DNA from: Salinivenus lutea
GTDB lineage: Bacteria; Bacteroidota; Rhodothermia; Rhodothermales; Salinibacteraceae
Length of the DNA stretch: 45,558 nt
Direction: 5' to 3'
NCBI GenBank assembly: GCA_002894685.1
Contig: NCRC01000028.1
Span: forward strand, 1-45,558
The notes below the pieces were generated by a model. That model searched no databases. It saw nothing but the letters and a program-made list of their open reading frames with translations, and was not told the DNA's origin. Positions within the stretch are counted from its first letter, which is position 1; every line of letters starts with the position of its first letter. Both the position numbers and the translations under genes were made by a program. Positions 36,938 through 45,558 of this stretch are shown here, in pieces.

Positions 36938-38962
36938 ATGCGTCGTCTCTCCGTTCTGCTCGTCGTTCTGTTGTGCCTGCCGGGGAGTGCCCCCGGGCAG
37001 GACGCGCCCTTCTCGCGCATGGACGTGTTCGACCTCGCCTGGGCCGAGAACCCGACGCTGTCGCCCGACGGCGAGCACGTGGTGTACGAGCGGCGGGGGA
37101 TGGACGTGATGGAGGACCGTCGCACCACGGCCCTCTGGATCATGGACGCGGATGGCTCCGACCACGCGAAGCTCACGAACCGGAGCGCCGGCGAGTCGAG
37201 CCCCCGCTGGTCGCCCGACGGCACTCGGATCGCGTTCACGAGCAGCGACGAACCGCACGGCACGGAGATCTACGTGCACCGGGTCGAGAGCGGCAACACC
37301 ACCCGCATCACGCAGATGGAAACCGCGCCCGGCGGGCTGTCGTGGGCGCCAGATGGACGCCACATTGCCTTCTCGGCCCACGTGGCGGAGGACGAGCCGC
37401 AATTCGTGTCGCCGCCCGATCGGCCCGAGGGGGCCGACTGGGCCGAGGCGCCCCGCGTCGAGACGCGCCTCAACCACGAGGCCGACGGCGTGGGCCGCCT
37501 GGAGTACGGCTACGACCACCTGTTCGTGGTGCCGGCCGACGGGGGGCCGGCCCGCCAGGTGACCTCGGGCGCGTACAACTATGACAGCCGCCCGGTGTGG
37601 ACGCCCGATGGCGACACCCTCCTCTTCTCCGCCAACCGGCACGAAAACTGGGAGCGCGAGCGCCGCAACTCGGAGCTCTACGCGGTGCCGGTGGAGGGCG
37701 GCGAGATCACGCCCCTCACCGACCGCTTCGGGCCCGATTATCATCCCCGCGTCTCGCCCGACGGCGAGCAGGTCGCCTACCTCGGCTACGACGACGAGAT
37801 TCAGACCTACCAGCTCACCCACCTGTACGTGATGGACGTCGACGGCTCGGACGTGCGGCGGGTGGAGACGGGGCTCAACCGGTCGATTGCCGACGCCACG
37901 TGGGATGCCGAGGGCGAGGGCCTCTACGTGCAGTACGAGGACCACGGCCTCGGCAACGTCGCGCACACCACGCTCGACGGCGACACCACCCTCGTGGCCG
38001 ACAGTCTGGGGGGCACCACCATCGGGCGGCCCTACGGCGGCGGCAGCTTCACCGTGGCGGACGACGGCACGGTCGTCTTCACCCAGACCGACCCGCATCA
38101 TCCCGCCGAGCTCGCCGTCACGCGCCGGAACGAGGACGCCACGCAACTCACCGACCTGAGCGGTCCGCTCCTCGACCGCCGGGCGCTGGCCCCGGTGGAG
38201 GAAATCGAGTACACCTCGTCGGTCGACGGGCGCGAGATTCAGGGCTGGGTCATGCGCCCCCCCAACTACGACCCCGACCGCGACTACCCACTCCTCGTCG
38301 AGATCCACGGCGGCCCCATCACCAGCTACGGCCCCCATTTTTCGCCCGAGCTCCAGCTCTACGCGGCGGCCGGCTACGTCGTCTTCTACCCCAACTTCCG
38401 CGGCAGCACGGGCTACGGCGCGGAGTTCGCCAACCTGCTCAAAAACGACTTCTCGGGCGGGGAGTATCCCGACATCATGGACGGCGTGGACCGGTTGATT
38501 GACGACGGGGTGGTGTCGGACGACAGCCTCTACGTCACCGGCGGAAGTGCGGGGGGCACCACCACGGCCTGGATCGTGGGGCAGACCGATCGCTTCCGCG
38601 CCGCCGTCGCGCAGAAGCCCGTCATCAACTGGATCAGCAAGACGCTGGGGGCGGACAACTATTACGGCTACGCCAACTACCGCTACCCGGGCCAGCCATG
38701 GGAGAACCCGATGGACTACTGGGAGGTGTCGCCGATCTCGGTGGTGGGCAACGTCGAGACGCCGACGATGCTGATCGTGGGCGACGAGGACCGGCGCACG
38801 CCGACGTGGGAGGCGCAGCAGTTCTACCACGGCCTCCAGCTGCGCGGCATTGAGACGGCGTACGTGGAGATGCCGGGGGCCTCGCACGGCATTGCGTCCC
38901 GGCCGAGCCAGCTCATCGGCAAGGTCGACCACGTCCTCGCGTGGATGGAGCGGTACCGGTAG
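36938..38962 (+). CDS. Secreted S9-family (prolyl-oligopeptidase-type) peptidase
   Basis: A 674-residue exported serine peptidase. A signal peptide (residues about 1-21, LLVVLLCLPGSAPGQ) precedes a beta-propeller of WD40/PD40-type blades (NPTLSPDGEHVVYER, SPRWSPDGTRIAF, HPRVSPDGEQVAYL, and others). The catalytic domain from about residue 420 carries Ser537 in GGSAGG, Asp618 in GDEDRRTP and His650 in GASHG. The family is acylaminoacyl-peptidase/DPP-like and cuts short peptides in the periplasm or outside the cell. Length and triad are normal. A GC hairpin without a T run follows at 38973. Confidence 0.93.
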   Translation: MRRLSVLLVVLLCLPGSAPGQDAPFSRMDVFDLAWAENPTLSPDGEHVVYERRGMDVMEDRRTTALWIMDADGSDHAKLTNRSAGESSPRWSPDGTRIAFTSSDEPHGTEIYVHRVESGNTTRITQMETAPGGLSWAPDGRHIAFSAHVAEDEPQFVSPPDRPEGADWAEAPRVETRLNHEADGVGRLEYGYDHLFVVPADGGPARQVTSGAYNYDSRPVWTPDGDTLLFSANRHENWERERRNSELYAVPVEGGEITPLTDRFGPDYHPRVSPDGEQVAYLGYDDEIQTYQLTHLYVMDVDGSDVRRVETGLNRSIADATWDAEGEGLYVQYEDHGLGNVAHTTLDGDTTLVADSLGGTTIGRPYGGGSFTVADDGTVVFTQTDPHHPAELAVTRRNEDATQLTDLSGPLLDRRALAPVEEIEYTSSVDGREIQGWVMRPPNYDPDRDYPLLVEIHGGPITSYGPHFSPELQLYAAAGYVVFYPNFRGSTGYGAEFANLLKNDFSGGEYPDIMDGVDRLIDDGVVSDDSLYVTGGSAGGTTTAWIVGQTDRFRAAVAQKPVINWISKTLGADNYYGYANYRYPGQPWENPMDYWEVSPISVVGNVETPTMLIVGDEDRRTPTWEAQQFYHGLQLRGIETAYVEMPGASHGIASRPSQLIGKVDHVLAWMERYR

Positions 38963-38972
38963 GGGCGGCGCT

Positions 38973-38990
38973 GGGGAGCAGAGGCTCCCC
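38973..38990 (+). terminator. Hairpin after the S9 peptidase, weak terminator candidate
   Basis: GGGGAGC and GCTCCCC form a 7-bp stem with loop AGAG, 10 bases after the stop codon. No T run follows, so intrinsic termination is doubtful. Confidence 0.3.
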
Positions 38991-39892
38991 GCCAAGGCAA
39001 GGTTGCGGACGGGAGTATTACCCTGCCCGGGACGCCGTGGTAGACGAGAACGGCAACTTGGTCGGGGACCAGGAGCCGACCAAGGGGGCCATATCGACCC
39101 GTCGTCCGAGGCCTTGTCTGAACGAGCCCTCACTCCCGCTCGTCGCAGAGAGGACCCTGCTTTCGGCCTTCTTGGGGGCGACACTTAAGCTCGGCATCAT
39201 CAAGTACTCGTTCCCCTTGGCCCGAGAGTGAACTCACACACTGCGGCCGAACGTGTAAAGACAGCTGGAGCGCCGGTCAGATGATAGTGACCCCGCTCAG
39301 ATTGGATTCCCCCCTGGCCACACGTAATCTCTCCGCTCTCACAGGCCTTGCATGAGTGGAGACGCACGGTCGAAAGAGTACTACGTCCGGACTCATTGCG
39401 TCCTAGTAGACCACGTACGAGCGGCTTGCGGGCGAGAGGTGCGAATGGTCGTAGCTGTATTTGCCATCGCAGAGGATTTGTCGTTCGCGTTCGGGCCTCT
39501 CAGGCAGGGGAAACAACGCCAATGAGTTTCGCAATTGCTTCCTTGGTACGAAGGATTACCGATTATAGCCCCGAATATCAGGTCCAGGAGTCGATTTGCA
39601 CTGCTCAGTTTTGCTCTACGGGCAATAGATGAAAGTGCAGAGCACCCCCAAAACTCTGCCGCGAAGGTCAGTTGCAGAAAGGACAGATGTGTCAGAGATT
39701 GGCTATCAAACTGGAGCAAGCCACGGTACAGCGCTTTCTCAAAAAAACCGGTACAACCAAAACTGCGCTAAAACTCGGGACGATGAGATTGGTCACCCTC
39801 GGTATTAGCGTGGTGCAAGTACTAGCAGTGGAACATACCTAGTAACGCCGGTAGTGCCCGTGGCGCAGCAACCGTAGTTGTGAGACAACAGC
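38991..39892. other. Gene-poor, lower-GC stretch
   Basis: About 0.9 kb with no convincing gene. Base composition drops towards 50-55% GC from about 39300 onward, and codon structure disappears. Open frames here lack recognisable domains. One short frame (39687-39842) is listed separately with low confidence. The stretch looks like decayed or acquired DNA between the core S9 gene and the accessory genes to the right. Confidence 0.5.
39687..39842 (+). CDS. Doubtful 51-aa frame with a helix-turn-helix-like pattern
   Basis: ATG 39687 follows a GGA purine run (aaaggacag). The frame reads MCQRLAIKLEQATVQRFLKK then TGTTKTALKLGTMRLVTLGI and ends at 39842. The stretch LEQATVQRFLKKTGTTKTAL weakly recalls a Fis-type helix-turn-helix (LE-x-x-x-V-x-x-x-L-x-x-TG-x-x-KT). 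It may be a remnant of a regulator or pure chance. No homologue is known to me. Confidence 0.2.
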   Translation: MCQRLAIKLEQATVQRFLKKTGTTKTALKLGTMRLVTLGISVVQVLAVEHT

Positions 39893-40555
39893 TCACCCGT
39901 AGTACTGCCCCATAACCGAGAGGGCCCACACGAGAACGTGGGCACCGATCACTGGAAAGAGCGTTCGCCGACGGAGATATACGGCCGTAAGCACCGCCGC
40001 GACGGCAGCAACCTGGAGGAGGTTTCCAACCGGCCAGACGGCTGCGTGTGCGAGGGTGAATACGCCCCATGTGAGCCCCCCAGCGACGAGCGGACTACCT
40101 GTGTACGCAACAACCCGCTCGATTGGGTAGCCTCGAAAGAGAATTTCCTCGACGATCCCCGTCGTCACTACGCGGGCAAGGGCAAGGCCGACGCCAACTC
40201 CGGCACTCAGCTTCCCGGCATCCCCTGCCACCGGAAGTCCCAGGGCTTCTACCAGAGGATCCGTGCCTGCAAACACGAGAAGTGCCGCGACCACCGTCGC
40301 GAGCGTATATCCGAGATCACCCCACGTCGGTCGCCTGAACCCGATCTCGGCAAATGACTGATCCTCGCCTTCGACGGCGACGCCGACGACAGCAGCGACA
40401 AGTCCCCACTGCACGGCGAGTTCTGCAATCGGGCCTATCTCAACGACCCTCTCCCCCAGTAGTGCGATCAGCGGGAGGGTGAGGAGGGAGAGAGCAAGAT
40501 TGCCCGCGGTTACCAGCGGGATATCTGCAAGCCGCGAAAGAAGAACTCTCATCAA
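39893..40555 (-). CDS. CPBP-family intramembrane glutamic protease
   Basis: A 220-residue membrane protein with six to seven helices of the CPBP (CAAX protease and bacteriocin-processing) family. The motifs are VEEILFRGYPIERV near residue 135 (EExxxR), FTLAHAAV (second histidine) and GAHVLVWAL (third histidine). It may process or protect against peptides, or degrade membrane proteins. It has no obvious partner gene; the surrounding DNA is accessory in character. Confidence 0.85.
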   Translation of the reverse strand: MMRVLLSRLADIPLVTAGNLALSLLTLPLIALLGERVVEIGPIAELAVQWGLVAAVVGVAVEGEDQSFAEIGFRRPTWGDLGYTLATVVAALLVFAGTDPLVEALGLPVAGDAGKLSAGVGVGLALARVVTTGIVEEILFRGYPIERVVAYTGSPLVAGGLTWGVFTLAHAAVWPVGNLLQVAAVAAVLTAVYLRRRTLFPVIGAHVLVWALSVMGQYYG

Positions 40556-40599
40556 GGTGCACCTGAAAAGTTAGGCCAGTGAGCTTGCAGGAGATGTCT

Positions 40600-40784
40600 C
40601 ATAAAACGCAGAGCAACGACGGATTTGGGTCTCCCGTTCTGGAGCTACCGCCTCATGGACTCCCGAAGAATCAATTGGCGACAGCCGTCCCGAACGGATC
40701 GAGGAACGCCTTAGCCGCCTCGAGGATGCGATTTCTGTTCTGCAGGAGGCCACGAAGACGGGGAGCGGACATACTATATATTAG
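40600..40784 (+). pseudogene. Possible 3' remnant of a coiled-coil protein gene
   Basis: A frame on the plus strand has no start codon after its upstream stop but reads like a genuine protein end: DSRPERIEERLSRLEDAISV then LQEATKTGSGHTIY and TAG at 40782-40784. The heptad-rich helix is protein-like and the codons are G/C-ending. It could be the tail of a truncated gene whose 5' part was lost. The family is unknown. This 276-base gap between the CPBP and TPR genes holds nothing else. Confidence 0.3.
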
Positions 40785-40831
40785 GGGTCGGGAGGGCTTC
40801 TCGCCGGATGGGGAGGAAGCGATGGACGCCG

Positions 40832-41683
40832 TTAGCTCTGTTTCTCTTCGAGTTCCGGGAGAAGGACCTGCTTTACCCATCCGTAGTCGGGATTGAGATT
40901 GAGGGCCGTTTCGAAGGCCGTCCGGGCCTGCCCGTAGCGCTCCGCCTCCATGTGGGCGACGCCGACCCAGGCGTGCGACTCGGCGTGGCCCCAGCTGGGC
41001 ATCAGCGGGTCGTCGGTTGAGGCCTGCTCCGCGAGGCGCGCGGCCTTCTTGAACTTCTTCAGGGCCTTCTCTTTGTCCCCGCCAAACATGCTGGGCGTGT
41101 AGAAGTCCGACGTTCCACTTATAATCCATACGCGTGGGTTTTCGGGCCCGTGCTTTTTCGCTTTTTCCATGGCTTCGTCGGATTTTGGACCCAGCGACAT
41201 GGCCTTCATCGGGCTCATGCCCATCATTTGCCCGTAGCACCCCGACAGCAGAGCCCAGGCGTCGGCCATCGTTCCGTTGATCTCCGTGGCGCGCTTGAGG
41301 TGGCCGATGGCGTCTTCGATCACGCGCTCGCGCCGGTCTTCGTCGTCTTCGGGGAGCCGGTTCGACATGCGGTAGTCGGCGAGGGCGGCGTAGTAGTGGG
41401 CCAGCGCCTCACGCTCGCCCCCGGTGGCCTGCTTGGCCAGGGCGCGGGCCTGCTTCAAGGAGTCGAGGGATCCCTTGTCGGTGGCCTCCCGAATCCGGGT
41501 TTTGACCTGCTGGAGAAGCGAGTCGGTCGTTGCGGATCCGAGGGCAGAGGAGGTCGACGACGCAGGGGCCATCGGTGTGCTCGACCCGCAGGCCACGAGT
41601 CCGACCAGAAGAAAGCCGCCGAGGAGGAAAGTGAATGTCTTTAGAGGGAGCGTCGGAGTCGGAAGCATGGGGCGTTGGGTCAT
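40832..41683 (-). CDS. TPR-repeat lipoprotein
   Basis: A 283-residue exported lipoprotein: hydrophobic FTFLLGGFLLVG then lipobox LVAC, and a Ser/Thr-rich linker. The mature part is helical with TPR-like units (ALAHYYAALADYRMSNRL, IGHLKRATEINGTMADAWALLSG, AWVGVAHMEAERYGQARTAF, ALNLNPDYGW). It is probably a periplasmic or outer-membrane scaffold with an unknown partner. It lies 24 bases downstream of the amidohydrolase pseudogene on the same strand, suggesting a former operon. Confidence 0.85.
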   Translation of the reverse strand: MTQRPMLPTPTLPLKTFTFLLGGFLLVGLVACGSSTPMAPASSTSSALGSATTDSLLQQVKTRIREATDKGSLDSLKQARALAKQATGGEREALAHYYAALADYRMSNRLPEDDEDRRERVIEDAIGHLKRATEINGTMADAWALLSGCYGQMMGMSPMKAMSLGPKSDEAMEKAKKHGPENPRVWIISGTSDFYTPSMFGGDKEKALKKFKKAARLAEQASTDDPLMPSWGHAESHAWVGVAHMEAERYGQARTAFETALNLNPDYGWVKQVLLPELEEKQS

Positions 41684-41707
41684 GGGTTGGTGCGTTTTGG
41701 ATGAGGG

Positions 41708-42878
41708 TTATTCGTCGAGGGGTGTGCGTTCCGCGTTCTGACGACTGTCGTCGGAGCGGTTCAGCGAACGGGTGGGGGCGGAGGGGAGCGCACTTCCAGT
41801 GTCGTCGAGGAGGGCGGGGCGGTCTACGACTCGTCCGTGGTGGATCACGTGCCGCACGGACTGGGTGTGTCGGACGTCGTCGAGCGGGGAGGCATCCAGG
41901 ACGAACAGGTTGGCGCGGTCGCCGCGCTGCAGGCCAAAGGGGGCGTCGAGGAACCGGCCGGCAGTTGTCGTGGCGGCGGCGAGGGCGTCCCAGTTCGCCA
42001 GCCCGGTCTGCGTGGGGAGGACGAGCTCGCGGTGCAGCGAGGAGGACCGAATCCGTAACGGCCCGGAGCAGATCTTTTTCAGGGGCTTCGGGCGCTGAGT
42101 CAGGTTCGACAGCTCGGTGTGGACGGTGAGAGTTGGAATCCAAGCGGTGCCCTACTGCCGCATCGCCGCCCAAGTCTCGGCGTGGACCACCGTCGTGAGT
42201 TCGTGGGTCTGGGGGGGCTCAATGCCTGCCTCCATCGTGGCACAGCCCGTTGAAGGGTAACGGTCGTTGTTCGGGTTGGAGATAAGCTTTGCGACGTCGG
42301 GCTGCCTGGCAGCGAGAGAGTCCATCCTCTGGCGAGCCTCCCGGGGCGAGGTAGCAGTCCGAGTGGAAGAGCCTGGGTACTGCGTGCCGTGACCGTTGGG
42401 ATGCGTGAGAGGGCCGCCGGCGGCGTAGAGGTCCACCCCCAGAAAGCCGCGCGACCGCTGCCGATTGCGGAGATTAAGGATGTAGTCTTCCGGAGAGGCC
42501 AAATCGAGGAAGGCCGATACGCCTGAATAGAGCATCCTCTTGGCCGTCCCCGTCGTCGGTAGCATCTGCTGCTCCTGGAAGGTCGGGCCAGCGTTGCCCC
42601 ACGAATGCACGTGAGCGTCCACGAGGCCTGGCAGGACCCACTTGCCGTCGAGATCGAGAATATGACCGTCGAAGTTGGCGGGGGCCTCCTCAAGCACAGT
42701 AGCGATTCGCTCCCCTTTGATCCGGAGAGCACCGCGCTCGACCGTCTGCGTTTCTGGGGCGACGAGACGGGCGTCGGCAAGAAGTAGTTGATGAGTTGAG
42801 TCCGGCGTGGTCGGGAATGTGCGTAGCGGGGGGCTAGAACTGGACAGATCGGACCCACGCAGCGATCAGAACGATCAT
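41708..42878 (-). pseudogene. Decayed amidohydrolase gene
   Basis: On the minus strand an amidohydrolase can be followed in pieces. A signal-like start, MIVLIAAWV at 42878, runs into a stop, while the continuing frame (LLLADARLVAPETQTVERGA, LDLDGKWVLPGLVDAHVHSW with the metal-binding HxH) lies one frame away. That frame continues to VVHAETWAAMRQ, meets TAG at 42152-42154, and then resumes in the same frame as GTAWIPTLTVHTELSNL. It finally reaches TGLANWDALAAATTTAGRFL and RGDRANLFVLDASPLDDVRH, the family's C-terminus, ending at 41708. A middle stretch (APEKDLLRAVTDSVL) reads better in another frame. The barrel parts with the second metal histidine and the catalytic aspartate are missing. It is non-functional. 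Confidence 0.82.
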
Positions 42879-42978
42879 CCCTTTTTCGGACCGGCACGCT
42901 TGGGAAACGAGCGCGGTCCTGAAAGCTGCACAACCCAGCGTCTGAGGGTCCAGGAGGACGGGCCCGCACTGGGGGGGT

Positions 42979-44124
42979 TTATCCTTGCCCGTCCCCCTCT
43001 GTGTTCGTCAATACCGTGTCGAGAAGGGCAAAGCCCATCTCATCCAACCCTCCCTGGGCGACGTTGCTGAGGACCACGACACCTGCGTCCCGTTCGGGAT
43101 TGAACCCGATAAAGGATTTAAACCCTTCCGTCTCCCCATTATGCCAGAACACAATGTGCCCGTTCTGTTCGCGGACGTGCCATCCGTACGCGATGGGCCC
43201 CGCGCCCTGTCGGTCATACAGCGTTGTGTGGGATCGTTCGATCGCCCGGCGCAGCGGGGACGGAGCGCCGGCCTGTCCCAGCTGGGCCTTGAGGTAGGTC
43301 ACCATATCGCGGGCTGAGGACCGCAGGGCCCCGGCCCCGGCCATACTCTCCCGCCAGTGCCAGTGCGGCGCGACGCTCCCGCCTGAGCGGTGTCCCGTGG
43401 CCAAACGTTGTTTGGGACCTTCTGGCAGTTCGCCCCAGGTATCCTCCATGCCGAGACGGGCTGAGATGCGGTCCCGAATGAGGGCCCGGTACGTCGTGTC
43501 CGACCGTCGGGCAAGCACATGACCAAGTAGGCCGACCCCAAAGTTGGAATACTGGTACGCTGTGCCTGGCGGATGCAAGAGGGTCGTCCCGTCGAGCCCC
43601 CGATGCAGCTCCGCCACCGAGTAGGCCGCATAGGGATCGGTCGACTCGAACTCGGGCTCCTCGCCGAAATTGGGAGGAAGCCGCGGCATGCCGGCGGTGT
43701 GGGTGACCAGCTGCTTCAGGGTAATCGACTCCTCGTTCTGCCCCGGACCGTCGACCGAGTCGGGAAGGGAGGCCGCGACGCGCGCGCCGAGCCGGACGGC
43801 TCCCTGCTCGACGCGATCGGCCAAAGCGAGGCCTGTGAACGTCTTTGTGATGGAGCCAATCTCGAACACCGTGTGCTTGTCGACCGAGTCCCCTTCTGCG
43901 CGGGTGACGCCCCGGGCCAGTGTCTGTTGGTCCGATTCGTCGACGATGCCCACGACGACGCCTGTGCCGCCGGGCTGCTCGTTATGGCGTTCTTGCACCA
44001 GCGAGGCAACCTTCGTTGTGTCGCCCTGCCCAGCGCCTTCGTTTTCTAAAAGATCACACCCCAGGAGCAGCAGCCCAGTAGCGAGAACCAATACTGAACG
44101 GTAACGGGAAGAGGACAAAATCAT
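42979..44124 (-). CDS. Beta-lactamase-family serine hydrolase, lipoprotein
   Basis: A 381-residue exported protein. The N-terminal signal ends in the lipobox LLLLGC (Cys23). The class C beta-lactamase/penicillin-binding fold shows the SxxK motif SITK (Ser91, Lys94), YSN near residue 190 in AYQYSNFGVGLLGHVL, and a C-terminal HNG in VFWHNGETEGFKSF replacing KTG. This set is typical of esterases and D-aminopeptidases rather than antibiotic-resistance enzymes. The substrate is unknown. It lies just upstream of the dead amidohydrolase on the same strand. Confidence 0.9.
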   Translation of the reverse strand: MILSSSRYRSVLVLATGLLLLGCDLLENEGAGQGDTTKVASLVQERHNEQPGGTGVVVGIVDESDQQTLARGVTRAEGDSVDKHTVFEIGSITKTFTGLALADRVEQGAVRLGARVAASLPDSVDGPGQNEESITLKQLVTHTAGMPRLPPNFGEEPEFESTDPYAAYSVAELHRGLDGTTLLHPPGTAYQYSNFGVGLLGHVLARRSDTTYRALIRDRISARLGMEDTWGELPEGPKQRLATGHRSGGSVAPHWHWRESMAGAGALRSSARDMVTYLKAQLGQAGAPSPLRRAIERSHTTLYDRQGAGPIAYGWHVREQNGHIVFWHNGETEGFKSFIGFNPERDAGVVVLSNVAQGGLDEMGFALLDTVLTNTEGDGQG

Positions 44125-44230
44125 GGTGAGGAAGTGTGAACAGAAATTTTTGAGCCTAAATAACGCGGCCTGTGCCCGAGCCGGAACGACCTCGTCAACC
44201 GGCGGCCGGTCCGGTCATTGATCTCGCCCA

Positions 44231-44752
44231 TCATTGCTCGGGTCGGATCAGGTACTTGACGACGCCCCACCCCTCGCGCCCCTTGTATACGGTCACCGTT
44301 TCGAGCCCAGACCGGACGCCACGGCTTGTCTCGTACATCGATCGGTACTGCACGACGACCGCGTCGTCGCCTTCCGGCAGCTCCGGATGAGTGGTCGTGT
44401 GCCGGGCGGCGACGAGCGTCCGGTCGTGCAGCGAGTCGAGCGAGGCATGGGCCCCACGCACCCGGGCGGCCCATTGCTTGGCGGTAAAACCGGACTTCAG
44501 ATAACTGGACGCTTCCGTCCAGGAGGCCTCATATTTCCCCCGATCGATGAAGCCCAGCCAGCGCCGCGCTTCTGCCTTCGCCCGCTCGACCATGGCGTTC
44601 TGGGAAGACGCTCTTGGCTCCGTCGTGTCCGGCGACTGGGCCCTAGTGGGCGCCGCCCCCACAAGCAGGACCGCCGCAGCGATCACGAGGAGGGTTGAGC
44701 GCGCTTTTTTCGGAAACGGGGAGGCAGCGTCCATGAGAAACGCAGGGTTCAT
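44231..44752 (-). CDS. Exported DUF4019-domain protein
   Basis: A 173-residue secreted protein. A signal peptide (hydrophobic LLVIAAAVLLVGAAPTRAQ) is followed by a DUF4019-like domain: AKAEARRWLGFIDRGKYEASW, AASAxL-like FTAKQWAARVRGAH, VVVQYRSMYETSRG, and VTVYKGREGWGVVKYLI. The start could be ATG 44752 or the internal ATG at 44734; the latter leaves a shorter n-region. The function is unknown. The 106-base gap to the beta-lactamase-like gene suggests possible cotranscription. Confidence 0.82.
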   Translation of the reverse strand: MNPAFLMDAASPFPKKARSTLLVIAAAVLLVGAAPTRAQSPDTTEPRASSQNAMVERAKAEARRWLGFIDRGKYEASWTEASSYLKSGFTAKQWAARVRGAHASLDSLHDRTLVAARHTTTHPELPEGDDAVVVQYRSMYETSRGVRSGLETVTVYKGREGWGVVKYLIRPEQ

Positions 44753-44988
44753 TGGTAGAACAGGATTTGTTAAATGGATCGCATAAATGAGTCACGGAAA
44801 GTCCCAGGCGTGGGAGGTCGCAGAGTGCAGAGGACAGAATAGAGCCTGTCCTTTAGGATCACATGCCACTCACAAAGCCCATTCCCCGCCTGCCAATCGG
44901 GCGTTTCATTTCTGCGCCTGTGCCTGCATTATAGGTTTCCGAAGACACTTCCTCCCGCCCGTCTCCGCGCTCGTTTTTACCTTTTGCA

Positions 44989-45465
44989 ATGGCGACGACC
45001 AGCATACCCTCTCTGGCAGGCGCAGACGCCCCTGTCCAGGAGGATCCAGTCTTTTCGTTTCGGACGGCGCTTCCTCTCGGTCTACAGCTTCTCTTCTGGA
45101 CGATCTACGGCGTTGTCTTCTACGGAAAGCTGGTCCGCTATCTGCCGTTTCCGTCCGTTGCCCAGCACATGGCACTCTGGGCGGCCGGGACGGGGCTCGT
45201 TATAAGCAGCTTCGTGGGGTTTGGGCTTCACCTCCTGCTGGACACGACCCTTCATCCGATTGGAAAAACCGCCGGTGTCCTCGGCACCGTTGCAGGGAGT
45301 GGAGCCGGGTGGGGTGGGCTATACTACTGGGGCGCGGAGGCGCTCAATCCATTCGCGGGCCCCGTGCTCAATCTGACAGCTACGCTGCCGGGTCAGGGGG
45401 CCCTTCTCACCTGGCCCCTCGCTTTTCCCTTCCTCCTTCTGTTGTGGAGCGGATTGGCCCTAGTA
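44989..45465 (+). pseudogene. Membrane-protein gene truncated by an IS630 insertion (possibly a sensor-kinase N-terminus)
   Basis: The frame starts at ATG 44989 and encodes four membrane helices (about 27-47, 60-82, 91-108, 136-160). It looks like the membrane module in front of LytS-type histidine kinases, but no kinase part is present. At the TA near 45464 the sequence changes into an IS630-type end, and the frame runs on 9 meaningless codons (LCQSSIFG) to a stop at 45492. Function is therefore probably lost. Just before the ATG, TACCTTTTG resembles a -7 element, hinting at a leaderless transcript. The kinase idea is inference. Confidence 0.6.
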
Positions 45466-45558
45466 CTGTGTCAGTCGTCAATCTTCGGGTAGAGTCGCTT
45501 CAGTTTGATACGAGCGTCGGCGGTGGTGAACTGCCAGTCGACTGAGGCTCCGCTTCGA
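45466..45558 (-). mobile_element. IS630-family insertion sequence, right part cut by the window edge
   Basis: The element begins just after a TA dinucleotide (45464-45465), the target IS630 elements duplicate. Only the end carrying the transposase 3' terminus is inside the window. Continuation beyond 45558 is expected. Confidence 0.8.
45471..45558 (-). CDS. IS630-family transposase, C-terminal end
   Basis: Read on the minus strand, the last codons give SGASVDWQFTTADARIKLK followed by RLYPKIDD and a stop (45471-45473). The phrase VDWQFTTADARIKLKRLYP is the conserved C-terminus of IS630-type transposases, which cut and paste DNA through a DDE active site. The catalytic part lies outside the window. 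The element cuts the membrane-protein gene on its left. Confidence 0.88.
   Translation of the reverse strand, partial: RSGASVDWQFTTADARIKLKRLYPKIDD

Noticed and set aside
36824-39184. 786-residue minus-strand frame opposite the S9 peptidase
   Set aside because: It is a shadow in GC-rich DNA: His/Arg/Val-rich with no domain, while the plus strand carries a complete peptidase.

Overview
The window is about 45.6 kb of GC-rich DNA from a halophilic member of the Bacteroidota/Rhodothermota, most likely Salinibacter or a close relative. Three things point there: the 16S rRNA sequence; strongly acidic, Asp/Glu-rich proteins throughout; and families typical of this group (DUF2480, a DUF4295 gene beside rpmB-rpmG, near-absence of Shine-Dalgarno sequences, and an rrn promoter close to the TTTG/TAnnTTTG type). 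The species call is inference; no database was searched.

Layout. 1-10.05 kb holds housekeeping genes: the 3' end of priA, a secreted hydrolase, a Na+/solute symporter, the small SRP RNA next to yajC, a RibBA whose second domain is degenerate, a small membrane protein, a Ca2+/Na+ antiporter and pgi. 10.05-10.65 kb is non-coding, crowded with DnaA-box-like nonamers and bears an AT-rich stretch; it is a strong candidate for the chromosomal origin. 10.65-20.85 kb holds comEC, nusB, a PP1-like phosphatase, two tandem ychF genes, a lipoprotein with a LolC/E-type permease, a ComA-type phosphosulfolactate synthase, and the ribosomal genes rpmB-rpmG-DUF4295. 20.85-21.54 kb holds three tRNA genes; the tRNA-Arg(TCT) gene is split in its anticodon by a 279-nt group I intron. 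A PASTA protein then faces a complete rrn operon (16S, tRNA-Ile, tRNA-Ala, 23S, 5S; 23.05-28.33 kb) with promoter, boxA, long processing stems and terminator.

28.5-36.8 kb holds a UbiB-like kinase, then a cluster with a polyhydroxyalkanoate-granule flavour (patatin, phasin, PhaR-like regulator, alpha/beta hydrolase, SDR reductase), and membrane or conserved proteins. After a secreted S9 peptidase (36.9-38.96 kb) the sequence becomes accessory: about 0.9 kb of less GC-rich, gene-poor DNA, a CPBP protease, a TPR lipoprotein, a decayed amidohydrolase gene, a beta-lactamase-like lipoprotein and a DUF4019 protein. At the right edge a membrane-protein gene is cut by an IS630-family element whose transposase 3' end is visible.

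The most notable items are the tRNA-Arg group I intron, the candidate oriC, the tandem ychF pair with gene-conversion-like identical blocks, the RibBA lacking its GTP cyclohydrolase zinc cysteines, and ComA in a lineage known for sulfonolipids.
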